A stretch of DNA of 64,000 nt from Spirosoma fluviale. Its GTDB lineage: Bacteria; Bacteroidota; Bacteroidia; Cytophagales; Spirosomataceae. This document shows, piece by piece, positions 53,157-61,832 of the stretch. Below the pieces are notes generated by a model. The model was not told where the DNA came from. It worked only from the letters and a program-made list of their open reading frames with translations, and made no database searches. Within the stretch, counting starts at the first letter, position 1. The number at the start of each line of letters is the position of its first letter. The stretch covers positions 248,001 to 312,000 of the forward strand of contig NZ_OCNH01000007.1 in assembly GCF_900230225.1 (NCBI RefSeq). Direction: 5' to 3'. The translations under genes were made by a program, and so were the position numbers.

Positions 53157-54275
53157 ATGCCTTTAGAACATAGTCAATCAACATCAAACGCCGAGCGCCC
53201 GGCTACAAGCAGGCGCTCGGCGCTGCTGATTGGTAGTCTACCTTTTGCCAGTGAAGAGGAGTGCATGAAACTTGCCCTCAATGCGCTGGGACCATCGCTG
53301 TTTAGCCTTCCCGATGGCGAGATCGGCGAGAAAACGCCCGCCTTCCCGAAAGGCAACCGCATTGCCTGGGTGGTATACGCCATCGAAAAACTGACGCAGG
53401 ATACCGAGAGCTGGCAGGTTGTGAAACAACCCCAACGGAGCAAAGTCGACGGTATGGCCATTAACTATGACAGTTTTCAGAAACTGAAACCCCGCCATTC
53501 GCCTGCTGATATGCCAAAGCACGTGCGGCTTGGCTATGACGATTTTTTCCGGCGTAGTTACCCCATCTTTCAGCGCATGCGTAGTGAGCATGGGCTGCCC
53601 GGGCTGAAATTTCAGATGGGCGTTCCAACTGGTTTTGCGATGGGCTTTGCTTTTTCCAGCCCCATTACATGGCTGCGCTACACCTACGCTTTCAATACGG
53701 TGATTGCCCGCGAAGTAAACGCAGCATTAGCTGAAGCAGGAGATGATTTGATCATACAAATCGAGGTGCCGCCCGAACTCTACGCTGCCTACAAACTTCC
53801 CGCCCCGCTTATGGGTCTGGCTCTGCTCCCAATTCTGAACCTGTTGAACAAGATTGTGCCCGGTGCGCAGATCGGGATGCACCTGTGCCTGGGTGATTTT
53901 CACAACGAAGCACTCGTACACCCCAAAACACTGGGTAAGATGGTAGCCTTCTCGAACGCTCTGGCCCAGGCGTGGCCTCAGCAACACAAGTTGGCTTACG
54001 TTCATTATCCATTTGCGGAAGGCTGTATTGCCCCACCAAGCGACAGCCGATATTACGCTCCCTTAGCAGCCATTCAGTTACCGCGTGCAACCCGCTTTGT
54101 GGCTGGCTTTGTTCATGAAAAGCGTACGCTGGCTGAAAACCGGCACATTCTGGACAGCATCGAAACCGCTCATGGGCAGGCTGTGGACATCGCCTGCTCG
54201 TGCGGACTTGGTCGTCGGTCGCCAGAAACGGCTATCGAACTTCTATCGCTAATAGCGCGGCTGACAGATACTTAG
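53157..54275 (+). CDS. MetE/UROD-superfamily protein
   Basis: I start at ATG 53157 (372 residues). The protein has the TIM-barrel pattern of cobalamin-independent methionine synthase-like enzymes, with LPDGEIGEKTP near the N-terminus. Candidate zinc ligands are His and Cys in GMHLCLGDFHNEA and Cys in DIACSCGLGRRSPE near the C-terminus. It is half the size of true MetE and lacks its N-terminal duplication, so it may be a methyltransferase with another substrate. It lies 63 bp after the last cluster gene on the same strand. Confidence 0.7.
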   Translation: MPLEHSQSTSNAERPATSRRSALLIGSLPFASEEECMKLALNALGPSLFSLPDGEIGEKTPAFPKGNRIAWVVYAIEKLTQDTESWQVVKQPQRSKVDGMAINYDSFQKLKPRHSPADMPKHVRLGYDDFFRRSYPIFQRMRSEHGLPGLKFQMGVPTGFAMGFAFSSPITWLRYTYAFNTVIAREVNAALAEAGDDLIIQIEVPPELYAAYKLPAPLMGLALLPILNLLNKIVPGAQIGMHLCLGDFHNEALVHPKTLGKMVAFSNALAQAWPQQHKLAYVHYPFAEGCIAPPSDSRYYAPLAAIQLPRATRFVAGFVHEKRTLAENRHILDSIETAHGQAVDIACSCGLGRRSPETAIELLSLIARLTDT

Positions 54276-54339
54276 ATCTTTGTCGCTGTCTTCTCAGCTT
54301 ATAGTAGTGTCAGTTCATTACAACCAATTCCAAGGATCG

Positions 54340-54460
54340 TATGCCATTGGTTATAGTTGACAATCATTAAATATCTACGCGTATGCTACGAATAGTAGTT
54401 GACAGTTATTAAAATATGCCGTCTAACTAAATGCCCTTTTTAAGTGACGGTCGCCAAACT
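54340..54460 (-). repeat. inverted copy (and a second partial end) of dispersed TIR element
   Basis: On the plus strand CGTATGCTACGAATAGTAGT then TGACAGTTATTAAAA (54380 on) is the element's right end reversed, followed by a decayed core CCGTCTAACTAAATGCCC to AAGTGACGG. A further partial end (ATGCCATTGGTTATAGTTGA) sits just upstream at about 54341. I see nothing else in 54276-54711. Confidence 0.55.
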
Positions 54461-54711
54461 TCTACTATTTGCGTTAGATCTGGCTATGGCCTATCTCAAA
54501 TTGTTATCTCACAAATCAACATATAGTTTTCATGTGGTATACCTGAGTTTATGAGGCTAGTTTTTCTCCCAAACAATGAATTCACGGTTGTATAATCAAA
54601 CGTTACATTGACCTATTGGAGATTTTGCGAAAAAACTTTCTTATCATAACTCTTTGACGCTCTTTTCTACTAAACTTTATTATTGAGGTGAATAATGGCT
54701 GACTACCTTCA

Positions 54712-57501
54712 CTACACACCCGCCGGTGATTTTCGGTATTCCGACGGAGTCTTTTGCGTGTGTTGCTTGAAAAACGTGGTGAAATAAGCGGGTGAGCTGA
54801 AGCCGGTTTCGTAGGCGATTTCGGCCATTGTTTTGGTACTTTCAGCCAATAGTCGCCGGGCTTTTTTCAGACGTATTTCGGCCACGTAATCAATTACGTT
54901 CATATCCAGCAAGGCTTGCACTTTCCGGTAAAGTTGCACCCGCGACAGGCCCATATCACGACTCAACTTCTCGACCCCAAAGTCCGGATCAGTCAGATTT
55001 TGCTCGATCAGCCCGGTCAGCTCATTCAGGAATTTCTTATCCTGCCGGTTACCAGCACCCGCTTGCGACAGGAAATCGGAGGCATACCGGCGCTGCCATT
55101 TTTCGCGGTTGGCCAGTGTAGTTCGGAGCACTTCGAGCAGATAGGTGGTGTTGAATGGCTTGGTAATGTACGCATCGGCTCCGGCGCGGGTGCCTTCAAT
55201 ACGCTGCTCCATCTGCCCTTTGGCCGTTAGCAACACCACCGGAATGTGGGAGGTCCGCAGATCGGCTTTTACCCGCTGCGTGAGTTGCATACCGTCCATA
55301 CCCGGCAGCATAATATCGCTGATGATCAGGTCGGGAATAACGTCGATGGCCCGTTCCCAGCCTTTTTCGCCCGTACTCTCCGCAATAATATCGAACTCGT
55401 GGCCCAATCGGGTAGTCAGAAACGTCCGGATGTCGTCGTTATCTTCAACGACCAGCAGTGTACCCAACTGTTTTTTTATCGGGTCAGGCGGGGCGGCAAC
55501 GTCCTCTTCATCTATATCGACCAGAAAGCGCGGAGAAATGGCTATTCCTTCTTTCAAGGCATTTCGAAAGCCCGACCGGTCTATTTCCTCTTCGGACAAA
55601 TGGGCATTTCCCAGAGGCAGCAGAATGGTAAAAGTCGTCCCTTTATTCTTTTCCGACTGCACCGTGATTTCGCCCTGGTGCAGCTGAATAAACTCCATCG
55701 ACAGCGCCAGTCCCAACCCTTTCGAGAGGTTGAACGGCCGCGTTCCACTGAAGAAAAGGTCAAAGGCATGCGCCTGCTCATCGGGCGTCATACCTTCGCC
55801 ATTATCCTCCACCTGAATACATACCTGCGTATCCTGTACGTCGAGCCGAATGTGAATCAGGCCCCCTCTCGGTGTGTATTTGAATGCGTTGGAGAGCAGA
55901 TTCACAATCACCTTATCCAGCTTTTCGTCATCGAACCAGACCAGCAAACTGGGTTTCGACGGGATAAACTGAAGGTCGATCCGTTGTTTCTCAGCCTTAC
56001 GTCTAAAGTCCACGACAATATCCTCAATGAAAGCCACCAAATCCTGTTCTGATGTACGGAGCCGTTGCTTACCCGCATCGGTTTTACGCAGGTCGAGCAT
56101 CTGGTCAATCAAGCGCAACAGTCGGTAGGCGTTTTTCTGGATGAGCGCGAGGTTAGATTTCAGGTCGTGGGTACTAACGGTTTTCTTCGTCAGCAGATCT
56201 TCCGTTGGTGTCAGGATAAGGCTCAGGGGCGTGTTAAATTCATGCGAGATGTAGGAATAGAACCGTAGCTTTTCTTCCGTTGCCAGCCGGGCCTGCTGCG
56301 AAACAGCCTCTATTTTATCTTTCTGTTGCCGAATTTCTTCATTTTGGTTCTCCAGCGTTCGGTACGCTGCCTGCTTCGACCGAAAGAGATACAGTGCCCA
56401 GGCTCCCAGCAACATAACCACAAGCAGACTGGCCAGCGTAATATATAACGTGTTTTTCTGGGACGCGTACGTTTGCGTTAGCGCGTCAATGCGCTGGCTT
56501 TGCTTTTCAATATCAGCCTGTTGCGCCAGTAGTTTGTCGCTCTGCGCCTTCAACGCCCGAATATTCGACCCATCTATCTGAATGGAGTTGAGTATCTGCT
56601 CCCGTTTCACCGATTTTCCAGCCAGAATCCGTGTAGCTGTTTCAATGGCTTCCTCCCCGCCCGTCGGGTACAAAAAACTGGCTTTCAGTATGCCGTCCGT
56701 TATCGCCTGCATACCCGCATTTGGACCGGGCAGGGCGTCGATGCCAACAAAATCCAGGTTTTGCTGAAGTCCGTTTTGCATGCAGACCGCATACGCTCCA
56801 AGGGCCATCACATCATTATGGGCAAATACCAAATCGGCCTCCTTCAGGGTACTCAGTTCCGCAGCCACTACCCGACGTACCGTATCGCGCTCCCACTGCC
56901 CATTCAGCTCTTTCACCACCCGTATGCCCGGATATTTGGCTAACTCTTCGTGAAGCCCCCGGTGCCGCTCCTGAGCGGGCGATGAACTGGGCAGTCCCCA
57001 CACCTCAACGACCCGTCCTTTCCCTCTCAGGTGATTGCCAATAAAAACACCGGCTAACCGGCCAATTTCGACGTTATCGCCACCGATGTAGGCGTTATAG
57101 GATTCAGTTTCAATTTTCCGATCAAGCAGAATTACCGGAATACCCCGCTTAAAAACGTCTTCGATAACTTTGGCAAAGGGAGCTACTTCGTTGGGCGAAA
57201 CGATCAGCAGGTCGATGCCCCGATCGATCAGCGTGTTTATCTGGCTGATTTGCCGGGCTGTGCTGTTACCGGCGTCTTCGTAGAGGAGCGTGCAATTAGG
57301 GTGAAACGTGAGCTCACGCTTCATATCGCTGAGCATGGTTTTGCGCCATTCGTCGGCCCCGGTGCATTGCGAGAAACCAATTCGGTAGGTTTTCGTCTTC
57401 GTTTCCGATTGACAACTTCCCAGCAGGCACCATCCTACGAAAAGAAGTAGCCCGTTAAAGGCCTTTTTTCTTAAAGTAGACTTTGCAAGAGAAAAAGTCA
57501 T
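54712..57501 (-). CDS. hybrid two-component regulator with LacI-type sugar-binding sensor
   Basis: From ATG 57501 (929 residues) the order is: lipoprotein-like signal (LLLFVGWCLLGSC), periplasmic-binding-protein domain (YRIGFSQCTGADEWRKTMLS to about residue 320, with VSPNEVAPFAKVI and NDVMALGAYA), transmembrane helix (LYITLASLLVVMLLGAWALY), HisKA (YISHEFNTPLSLIL), HATPase (NLLSNAFKYTPRGG), receiver (Asp in ISDIMLPGMDG) and AraC-type HTH (HTQKTPSEYRKS). Hybrids with this sensor bind a simple sugar directly, as the fructose-sensing BT1754 of Bacteroides does. It lies downstream of, and on the same strand as, the SusC/D locus and probably controls it. Confidence 0.92.
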   Translation of the reverse strand: MTFSLAKSTLRKKAFNGLLLFVGWCLLGSCQSETKTKTYRIGFSQCTGADEWRKTMLSDMKRELTFHPNCTLLYEDAGNSTARQISQINTLIDRGIDLLIVSPNEVAPFAKVIEDVFKRGIPVILLDRKIETESYNAYIGGDNVEIGRLAGVFIGNHLRGKGRVVEVWGLPSSSPAQERHRGLHEELAKYPGIRVVKELNGQWERDTVRRVVAAELSTLKEADLVFAHNDVMALGAYAVCMQNGLQQNLDFVGIDALPGPNAGMQAITDGILKASFLYPTGGEEAIETATRILAGKSVKREQILNSIQIDGSNIRALKAQSDKLLAQQADIEKQSQRIDALTQTYASQKNTLYITLASLLVVMLLGAWALYLFRSKQAAYRTLENQNEEIRQQKDKIEAVSQQARLATEEKLRFYSYISHEFNTPLSLILTPTEDLLTKKTVSTHDLKSNLALIQKNAYRLLRLIDQMLDLRKTDAGKQRLRTSEQDLVAFIEDIVVDFRRKAEKQRIDLQFIPSKPSLLVWFDDEKLDKVIVNLLSNAFKYTPRGGLIHIRLDVQDTQVCIQVEDNGEGMTPDEQAHAFDLFFSGTRPFNLSKGLGLALSMEFIQLHQGEITVQSEKNKGTTFTILLPLGNAHLSEEEIDRSGFRNALKEGIAISPRFLVDIDEEDVAAPPDPIKKQLGTLLVVEDNDDIRTFLTTRLGHEFDIIAESTGEKGWERAIDVIPDLIISDIMLPGMDGMQLTQRVKADLRTSHIPVVLLTAKGQMEQRIEGTRAGADAYITKPFNTTYLLEVLRTTLANREKWQRRYASDFLSQAGAGNRQDKKFLNELTGLIEQNLTDPDFGVEKLSRDMGLSRVQLYRKVQALLDMNVIDYVAEIRLKKARRLLAESTKTMAEIAYETGFSSPAYFTTFFKQHTQKTPSEYRKSPAGV

Positions 57502-57690
57502 GTCTGTTTTCGGGCAACGACCCCTGTAATTCATGAAAGACGAAGATATTTCGGCACTGTTCAAAGATAATGTATAAGGAACGGCATACAAAGACCGTCC
57601 TTATCAGTAATGAACACGCAGACCATCAAATAATCCCCACCCCTGGAGCGCCATTGCATGATTTACCTCTTTCTTATCCGTAAAACGAAA

Positions 57691-57754
57691 ATGAGTCATC
57701 CCGAATGTAAACAGACCAGCCAAAGACGCTGCGTTTACATTCGGGACGACTCAT
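57691..57754. terminator. 22-bp inverted repeat ending the second utilisation locus
   Basis: The left arm 57691-57712 (beginning ATGAGTCATCCCGAATG) pairs with 57733-57754 with one mismatch around a 20-nt loop. It lies 25 bp beyond the stop of the 826-residue gene (minus strand) and upstream of the hybrid regulator. Confidence 0.75.
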
Positions 57755-57778
57755 GTCTGATAAACAGACGCTCTTGAC

Positions 57779-60259
57779 CTACTTATACGTTAACAACGTG
57801 GTTGCCTGGCAGGCTTTATCGGTTTTAAACCGAACCCAACGGGCCTGGAAATCCTTCGGAAAAATATAGTCGACCGTTTTTCCGGGGGCGACCGTAAACG
57901 ATTTATAGGTCATCCAGACGCCTGTACCCACCGGATCGGCCTCAATCGTGATGGTTACTGGTTGCGTAGCGCTGTGCGACAGTTGCAGCGTACGACGGTC
58001 GTAAAAACCAATCAGATACGGGTCAGACGCTTCATTAGCCTTAACCGACGTATTTTTCCAGGGGCCACCGTGGCCGGTTGGTTTGCCCAGTTTCCAGAGA
58101 TCGTCTATGGCCCCCGCCCAAACGGCCGCCTTTTTATCATCCGAGACAATGATATGCTCATTTTTCGCGGCCGTTTTCAGGTCGATGCCCGTCATTACAA
58201 GCAGCCCCCGATACGATGCGTAATCGTTAATGCGCAACGTATGCGAGGCAACCGGCCGCATTTTGGCATAGCCGTCGGCATTCTCGGCGGGCAATTCATA
58301 GAACGTACCGTGGCAATTGAGCAGGTCGCGCTCGGTAGCTACTTCCCGGCAGACTCGCAATGCGGCCTGATTGGTCAATGAGGTGTAGCTGTCGCTGCCA
58401 AGGGGCAACCGCCAGCGCCGTCCTTTGTCGTCGACGATCAGCACGCTCGACTCCTCGATAGTCACGACTTTCTCCGGAATGGCGAACTTGTTTTTGATCA
58501 CCTGCACAACACCGGCGTCGTCTTTCCGAATAAGCTGCATGTTGGCGTTCAGTTCATAATAGCCAACGTCCGATGCTTGTCCGCCTTTATAGTCCAATGC
58601 AGCCATGCCCAACGCCCGGCGATTGTTGCCCAGTCCGTACATCAACCCACCCGAGGTGTTGGCGGTTGCCACCGGGCTAAGTCCGGTAAACAGGTTACCG
58701 GCGGTCGTGCTGCGCGTGTCGTTAGCCGAATATGAGAAGTGGGCGGAAAGATTGGCTGCCTTATTCGATTTCACCCGAATCCACTCGCCGGGCGTAGTGG
58801 TGGCAAACGCTATATTTGCGGATTGGCGCCCCCCAACGGTTACCGTTTGTAAGGGTGTCCAGGTGCTTTTCCCGGCTTTGTCAACCTCAAAACTAACCTG
58901 TACGCTTTGGTCACCGTTGTTTTGCACCCAGGCCGAGCGATTGGCCCAACCAGCAAACAGAAACGGCTCGGAGGGTTCGTTAGCTTTCACGGCTTCATTC
59001 AGCCAGACGGACCCCTCGGCTGTGTTTGGCCCCAGTTCATCGGGAAGGTTCAGGGAAGTGAACCACAGGTTGGAGTTCGACTGGCCGGGGCCTTCGAGGT
59101 TTCCCTTCACTTTCCGTTTGTTCAGAAACTCTTTCTGAGCTGAGTCGTCACAGCCAAACACCAGTCTATCGTTCCAGCGGGCGTAGTCGCCAATTACTTT
59201 CAGGTAGGCAGAACGCGGTCTGATACCGGCCGTGTTTGCCGCCGTAAACCCACCGGGAAACCGCCAGAACATCCCGTGCATGGTCATCAGATAATCGGGC
59301 TGCGCCGTTGTACCCACATCGCGGATGCGGGGCCATTCGGTGTTCCAGCCGTGGGCACCGTCGTAGGAGTGACTGGCTTTGGGCAGGCGAAAAAAGTGCC
59401 AGCCCGTGGCTTTGTCGCGCACACCCAGCAGCACCGATTTATGATCCCAGCCCGTGGCCCAGATGGCGTCAGTAGCCGCGTTTTTGTTGCCGTAAATGCC
59501 ACCGGGGCCAGTCACTTCAACGAATTGATTCCGGCGGACTACTTTCCAGTCTTTCCCGTTCCATTCGGAAAGTGAACCCGCATCGACGTCGAATTGAGCC
59601 AGTGCTTTGGCACCCGGTTCGCCGTTATTGGAATAGACCATCACCCCTTGCCCCGAATACGCGCCTTTCCCGTGCGCTCCCGGCAATAAAATGTTTTCCA
59701 GATTATTCGATTCGTCCGTCTCTTTCTTCCGTTTAACGTTGCCATCTTCATAGAGCATGGTTGGCGTCAGGCTGTTTACGTCCACATCATAGAAGCCCTC
59801 TTCCATGGTTGCGTAGTAGATCTTTCCCTTTGGATCGGTCAGGTGGCGGGCGTTACCGGTGTGCCGACCCGGCATCCTACTGTAAGGAATGACTCGCACA
59901 TGCGCCTTGCTGTCAATGGCGTACGGCCCAATGAAAAGCTGGTTGCTTTCGGGGTGAATCATCCGGTTGGCGGGGGTGCCACCAATGCTTTCCGACCGGA
60001 CGATCTGCTTCAGATCGGGCGTTATTTCGTAGAGTTTATCCGACGAGCCAAACGGCAAATGCGGACCGTAGGTAACTACCCAGAGCTTACCCGCCCAGGG
60101 CACAACGGCACCGGTTCCGCATTCGCCTTCGTTGTTATACATGGCGAGCTGCGGGTAAATGCCGCTGTACGATGGCATTTTTTTTGACTGGGCGACGGCT
60201 ACATTACTGTGTGTCAGTAGCCATGCAACAAGGCAGGCCGAAAAAAAATACGTTTTCAT
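57779..60259 (-). CDS. large secreted hypothetical protein of the utilisation locus
   Basis: This 826-residue protein has a signal peptide (MKTYFFSACLVAWLLTHSNVAVAQ). The N-terminal two thirds look like a beta-propeller, with repeated short strands ending in aromatic or Gly residues (GKLWVVTYGPHLPFG, DPKGKIYYATMEEGFYDVDV, QPDYLMTMHGMFWRFPGG). The C-terminal third has beta-sandwich-like segments, and a passage around residue 460 (SVQVSFEVDKAGKSTWTPL) is echoed near the end (PVTITIEADPVGTGVWMTYK). No catalytic motif is recognised. It follows susD by 47 bp in the same operon, so a glycan-binding or enzymatic role is likely but unproven. Confidence 0.7.
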   Translation of the reverse strand: MKTYFFSACLVAWLLTHSNVAVAQSKKMPSYSGIYPQLAMYNNEGECGTGAVVPWAGKLWVVTYGPHLPFGSSDKLYEITPDLKQIVRSESIGGTPANRMIHPESNQLFIGPYAIDSKAHVRVIPYSRMPGRHTGNARHLTDPKGKIYYATMEEGFYDVDVNSLTPTMLYEDGNVKRKKETDESNNLENILLPGAHGKGAYSGQGVMVYSNNGEPGAKALAQFDVDAGSLSEWNGKDWKVVRRNQFVEVTGPGGIYGNKNAATDAIWATGWDHKSVLLGVRDKATGWHFFRLPKASHSYDGAHGWNTEWPRIRDVGTTAQPDYLMTMHGMFWRFPGGFTAANTAGIRPRSAYLKVIGDYARWNDRLVFGCDDSAQKEFLNKRKVKGNLEGPGQSNSNLWFTSLNLPDELGPNTAEGSVWLNEAVKANEPSEPFLFAGWANRSAWVQNNGDQSVQVSFEVDKAGKSTWTPLQTVTVGGRQSANIAFATTTPGEWIRVKSNKAANLSAHFSYSANDTRSTTAGNLFTGLSPVATANTSGGLMYGLGNNRRALGMAALDYKGGQASDVGYYELNANMQLIRKDDAGVVQVIKNKFAIPEKVVTIEESSVLIVDDKGRRWRLPLGSDSYTSLTNQAALRVCREVATERDLLNCHGTFYELPAENADGYAKMRPVASHTLRINDYASYRGLLVMTGIDLKTAAKNEHIIVSDDKKAAVWAGAIDDLWKLGKPTGHGGPWKNTSVKANEASDPYLIGFYDRRTLQLSHSATQPVTITIEADPVGTGVWMTYKSFTVAPGKTVDYIFPKDFQARWVRFKTDKACQATTLLTYK

Positions 60260-60306
60260 TGACTAAATAATAAGTTGAGAATTAAGCGATTACATATCCG
60301 AATCTA

Positions 60307-61788
60307 CTACCAGCCCGGACTCTGGGTTAGTTTGGGATTGGCCTGAATTTCTTCCAGCGGAATGGGATAATACCGGTGTTTATCCTGTGGCGTTCGGGTT
60401 GGATACACATCATTAACGGCTTTGGGGATAACGGTCATGAAAGTGTTGGTCCGCGTCAGGTCGAACCAGCGGTCGGCTTCGGCGAATAGTTCCCACGAGC
60501 GTTCCTGTAGCACGGCCGCCAGAAAGGCGTCTTTCCCCAGTCCCGCTGTGAGATCGCTCAGCCCGGCCCGTTTCCGAACGGCGTTGATGTACCCATAGGC
60601 CGCAGGTGTTGCCCCATTCTGACGTGCTTCGGCTTCGGCAGCGACCAGATACACATCGGCCAGCCGGATAATGGGGAAATTGCAGTTGTTGGCTTCTCCG
60701 ATGGAGTTCGGGTCGCGGTATTTCCGAATCAAAACACCTTTGGGGGTAACAGGTGTAATGTCTTTCTGCGGAACAATTTTGCCGGCTACATCGCGGTAAG
60801 TGGTATCCAGCAACTGCCGCCGTTTGTCGGTCGGCGAAAAAGAATTGAAGAACGACTGATAGGCAAACCACGAGCCAAACGACACTTTGGCGTAATCGGG
60901 TCCCGAGCTGTTGCGAGGCCCGGCAATGCCCATCACCGTCAACCAGCGACTGGGCGTTACCCGGTCGGCTTCCACGGCCCACATGTTTTCGATTCGGGCC
61001 ACATCTTCTTTGTCCACATCGAACACATCCAGTACGTTCGGCATCAGCGCGTATTTGCCCGAATTAATGGTCGCTTGTGCCTGTTGCAAGGCTTTGTTCC
61101 AGTCTTCGTTATACAGCGCGACTTTGGCGTATAATCCCTGAATGGCTTCTTTGGATGGACGGCCCTTGACCAGACTGGCCGAGTACGACGGCAATCCGGC
61201 AATGGCCTGATCCAAATCGCTGTAAATCTGCTTGTAGATGTCGGCCCTGGGACTTTTGGCAACGAGTGCTTCAACTTCGCTGGTGCTGGGCTTGATTTTC
61301 ACCGGAATCTCGTTGAACGTTTTGGTCAGCGTCCAGTGGTACAACGCCCGCAGCGCGTAGGCTTCGGCCACGATTTCGGTCCGTCGCTGCACATCCATCT
61401 GGATGGCCGGGACTTTATCAATGACCCAGTTGGCGTTTTCGATGCCCTTGTAACTAAACCGCCAGACGCCCTGCGGCCCCTCCGTTTCGTGCCGACCCGA
61501 GTTTCGCTGCGCCGTAAAATACGGATCGTAGGAAAATAGCGTGATCGTGTTTCGGCCTACAACGGCCCGTGGATAAGCCTGATCGGCAGCAAAATCCGAA
61601 ACGGCTACGAGCGGAAACCCGTACAGATTGATCAGCGACCCGGCCGCCGAGGCAATGCCCGCTTCTGCATCAGATGCCGTTTTGTAGAAGTTCGTTGTAA
61701 AAATGGAAGAATACACCGATTCGTCCAGTTTGCTGCATGAAATCGTCAGGCCCGACAACGCCAGCAACAGCAGAATATGTTTTTTCAT
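60307..61788 (-). CDS. SusD/RagB-family surface glycan-binding lipoprotein
   Basis: I start at ATG 61788 (493 residues, MKKHILLLLALSGLTISC), which places the lipidated Cys at residue 18; an upstream in-frame Met adds only a polar octapeptide. Family signatures include AYALRALYHWTLTKTFNEIP, ADVYLVAAEAEARQNGA and the C-terminal ERSWELFAEADRWFDLTR, ending YPIPLEEIQANPKLTQ. It lies 44 bp behind the SusC gene and is its partner. Confidence 0.95.
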   Translation of the reverse strand: MKKHILLLLALSGLTISCSKLDESVYSSIFTTNFYKTASDAEAGIASAAGSLINLYGFPLVAVSDFAADQAYPRAVVGRNTITLFSYDPYFTAQRNSGRHETEGPQGVWRFSYKGIENANWVIDKVPAIQMDVQRRTEIVAEAYALRALYHWTLTKTFNEIPVKIKPSTSEVEALVAKSPRADIYKQIYSDLDQAIAGLPSYSASLVKGRPSKEAIQGLYAKVALYNEDWNKALQQAQATINSGKYALMPNVLDVFDVDKEDVARIENMWAVEADRVTPSRWLTVMGIAGPRNSSGPDYAKVSFGSWFAYQSFFNSFSPTDKRRQLLDTTYRDVAGKIVPQKDITPVTPKGVLIRKYRDPNSIGEANNCNFPIIRLADVYLVAAEAEARQNGATPAAYGYINAVRKRAGLSDLTAGLGKDAFLAAVLQERSWELFAEADRWFDLTRTNTFMTVIPKAVNDVYPTRTPQDKHRYYPIPLEEIQANPKLTQSPGW

Positions 61789-61832
61789 GAGTTTTGAGAA
61801 GTTATCGGTCAATTAAATCACATAAATCCCGG

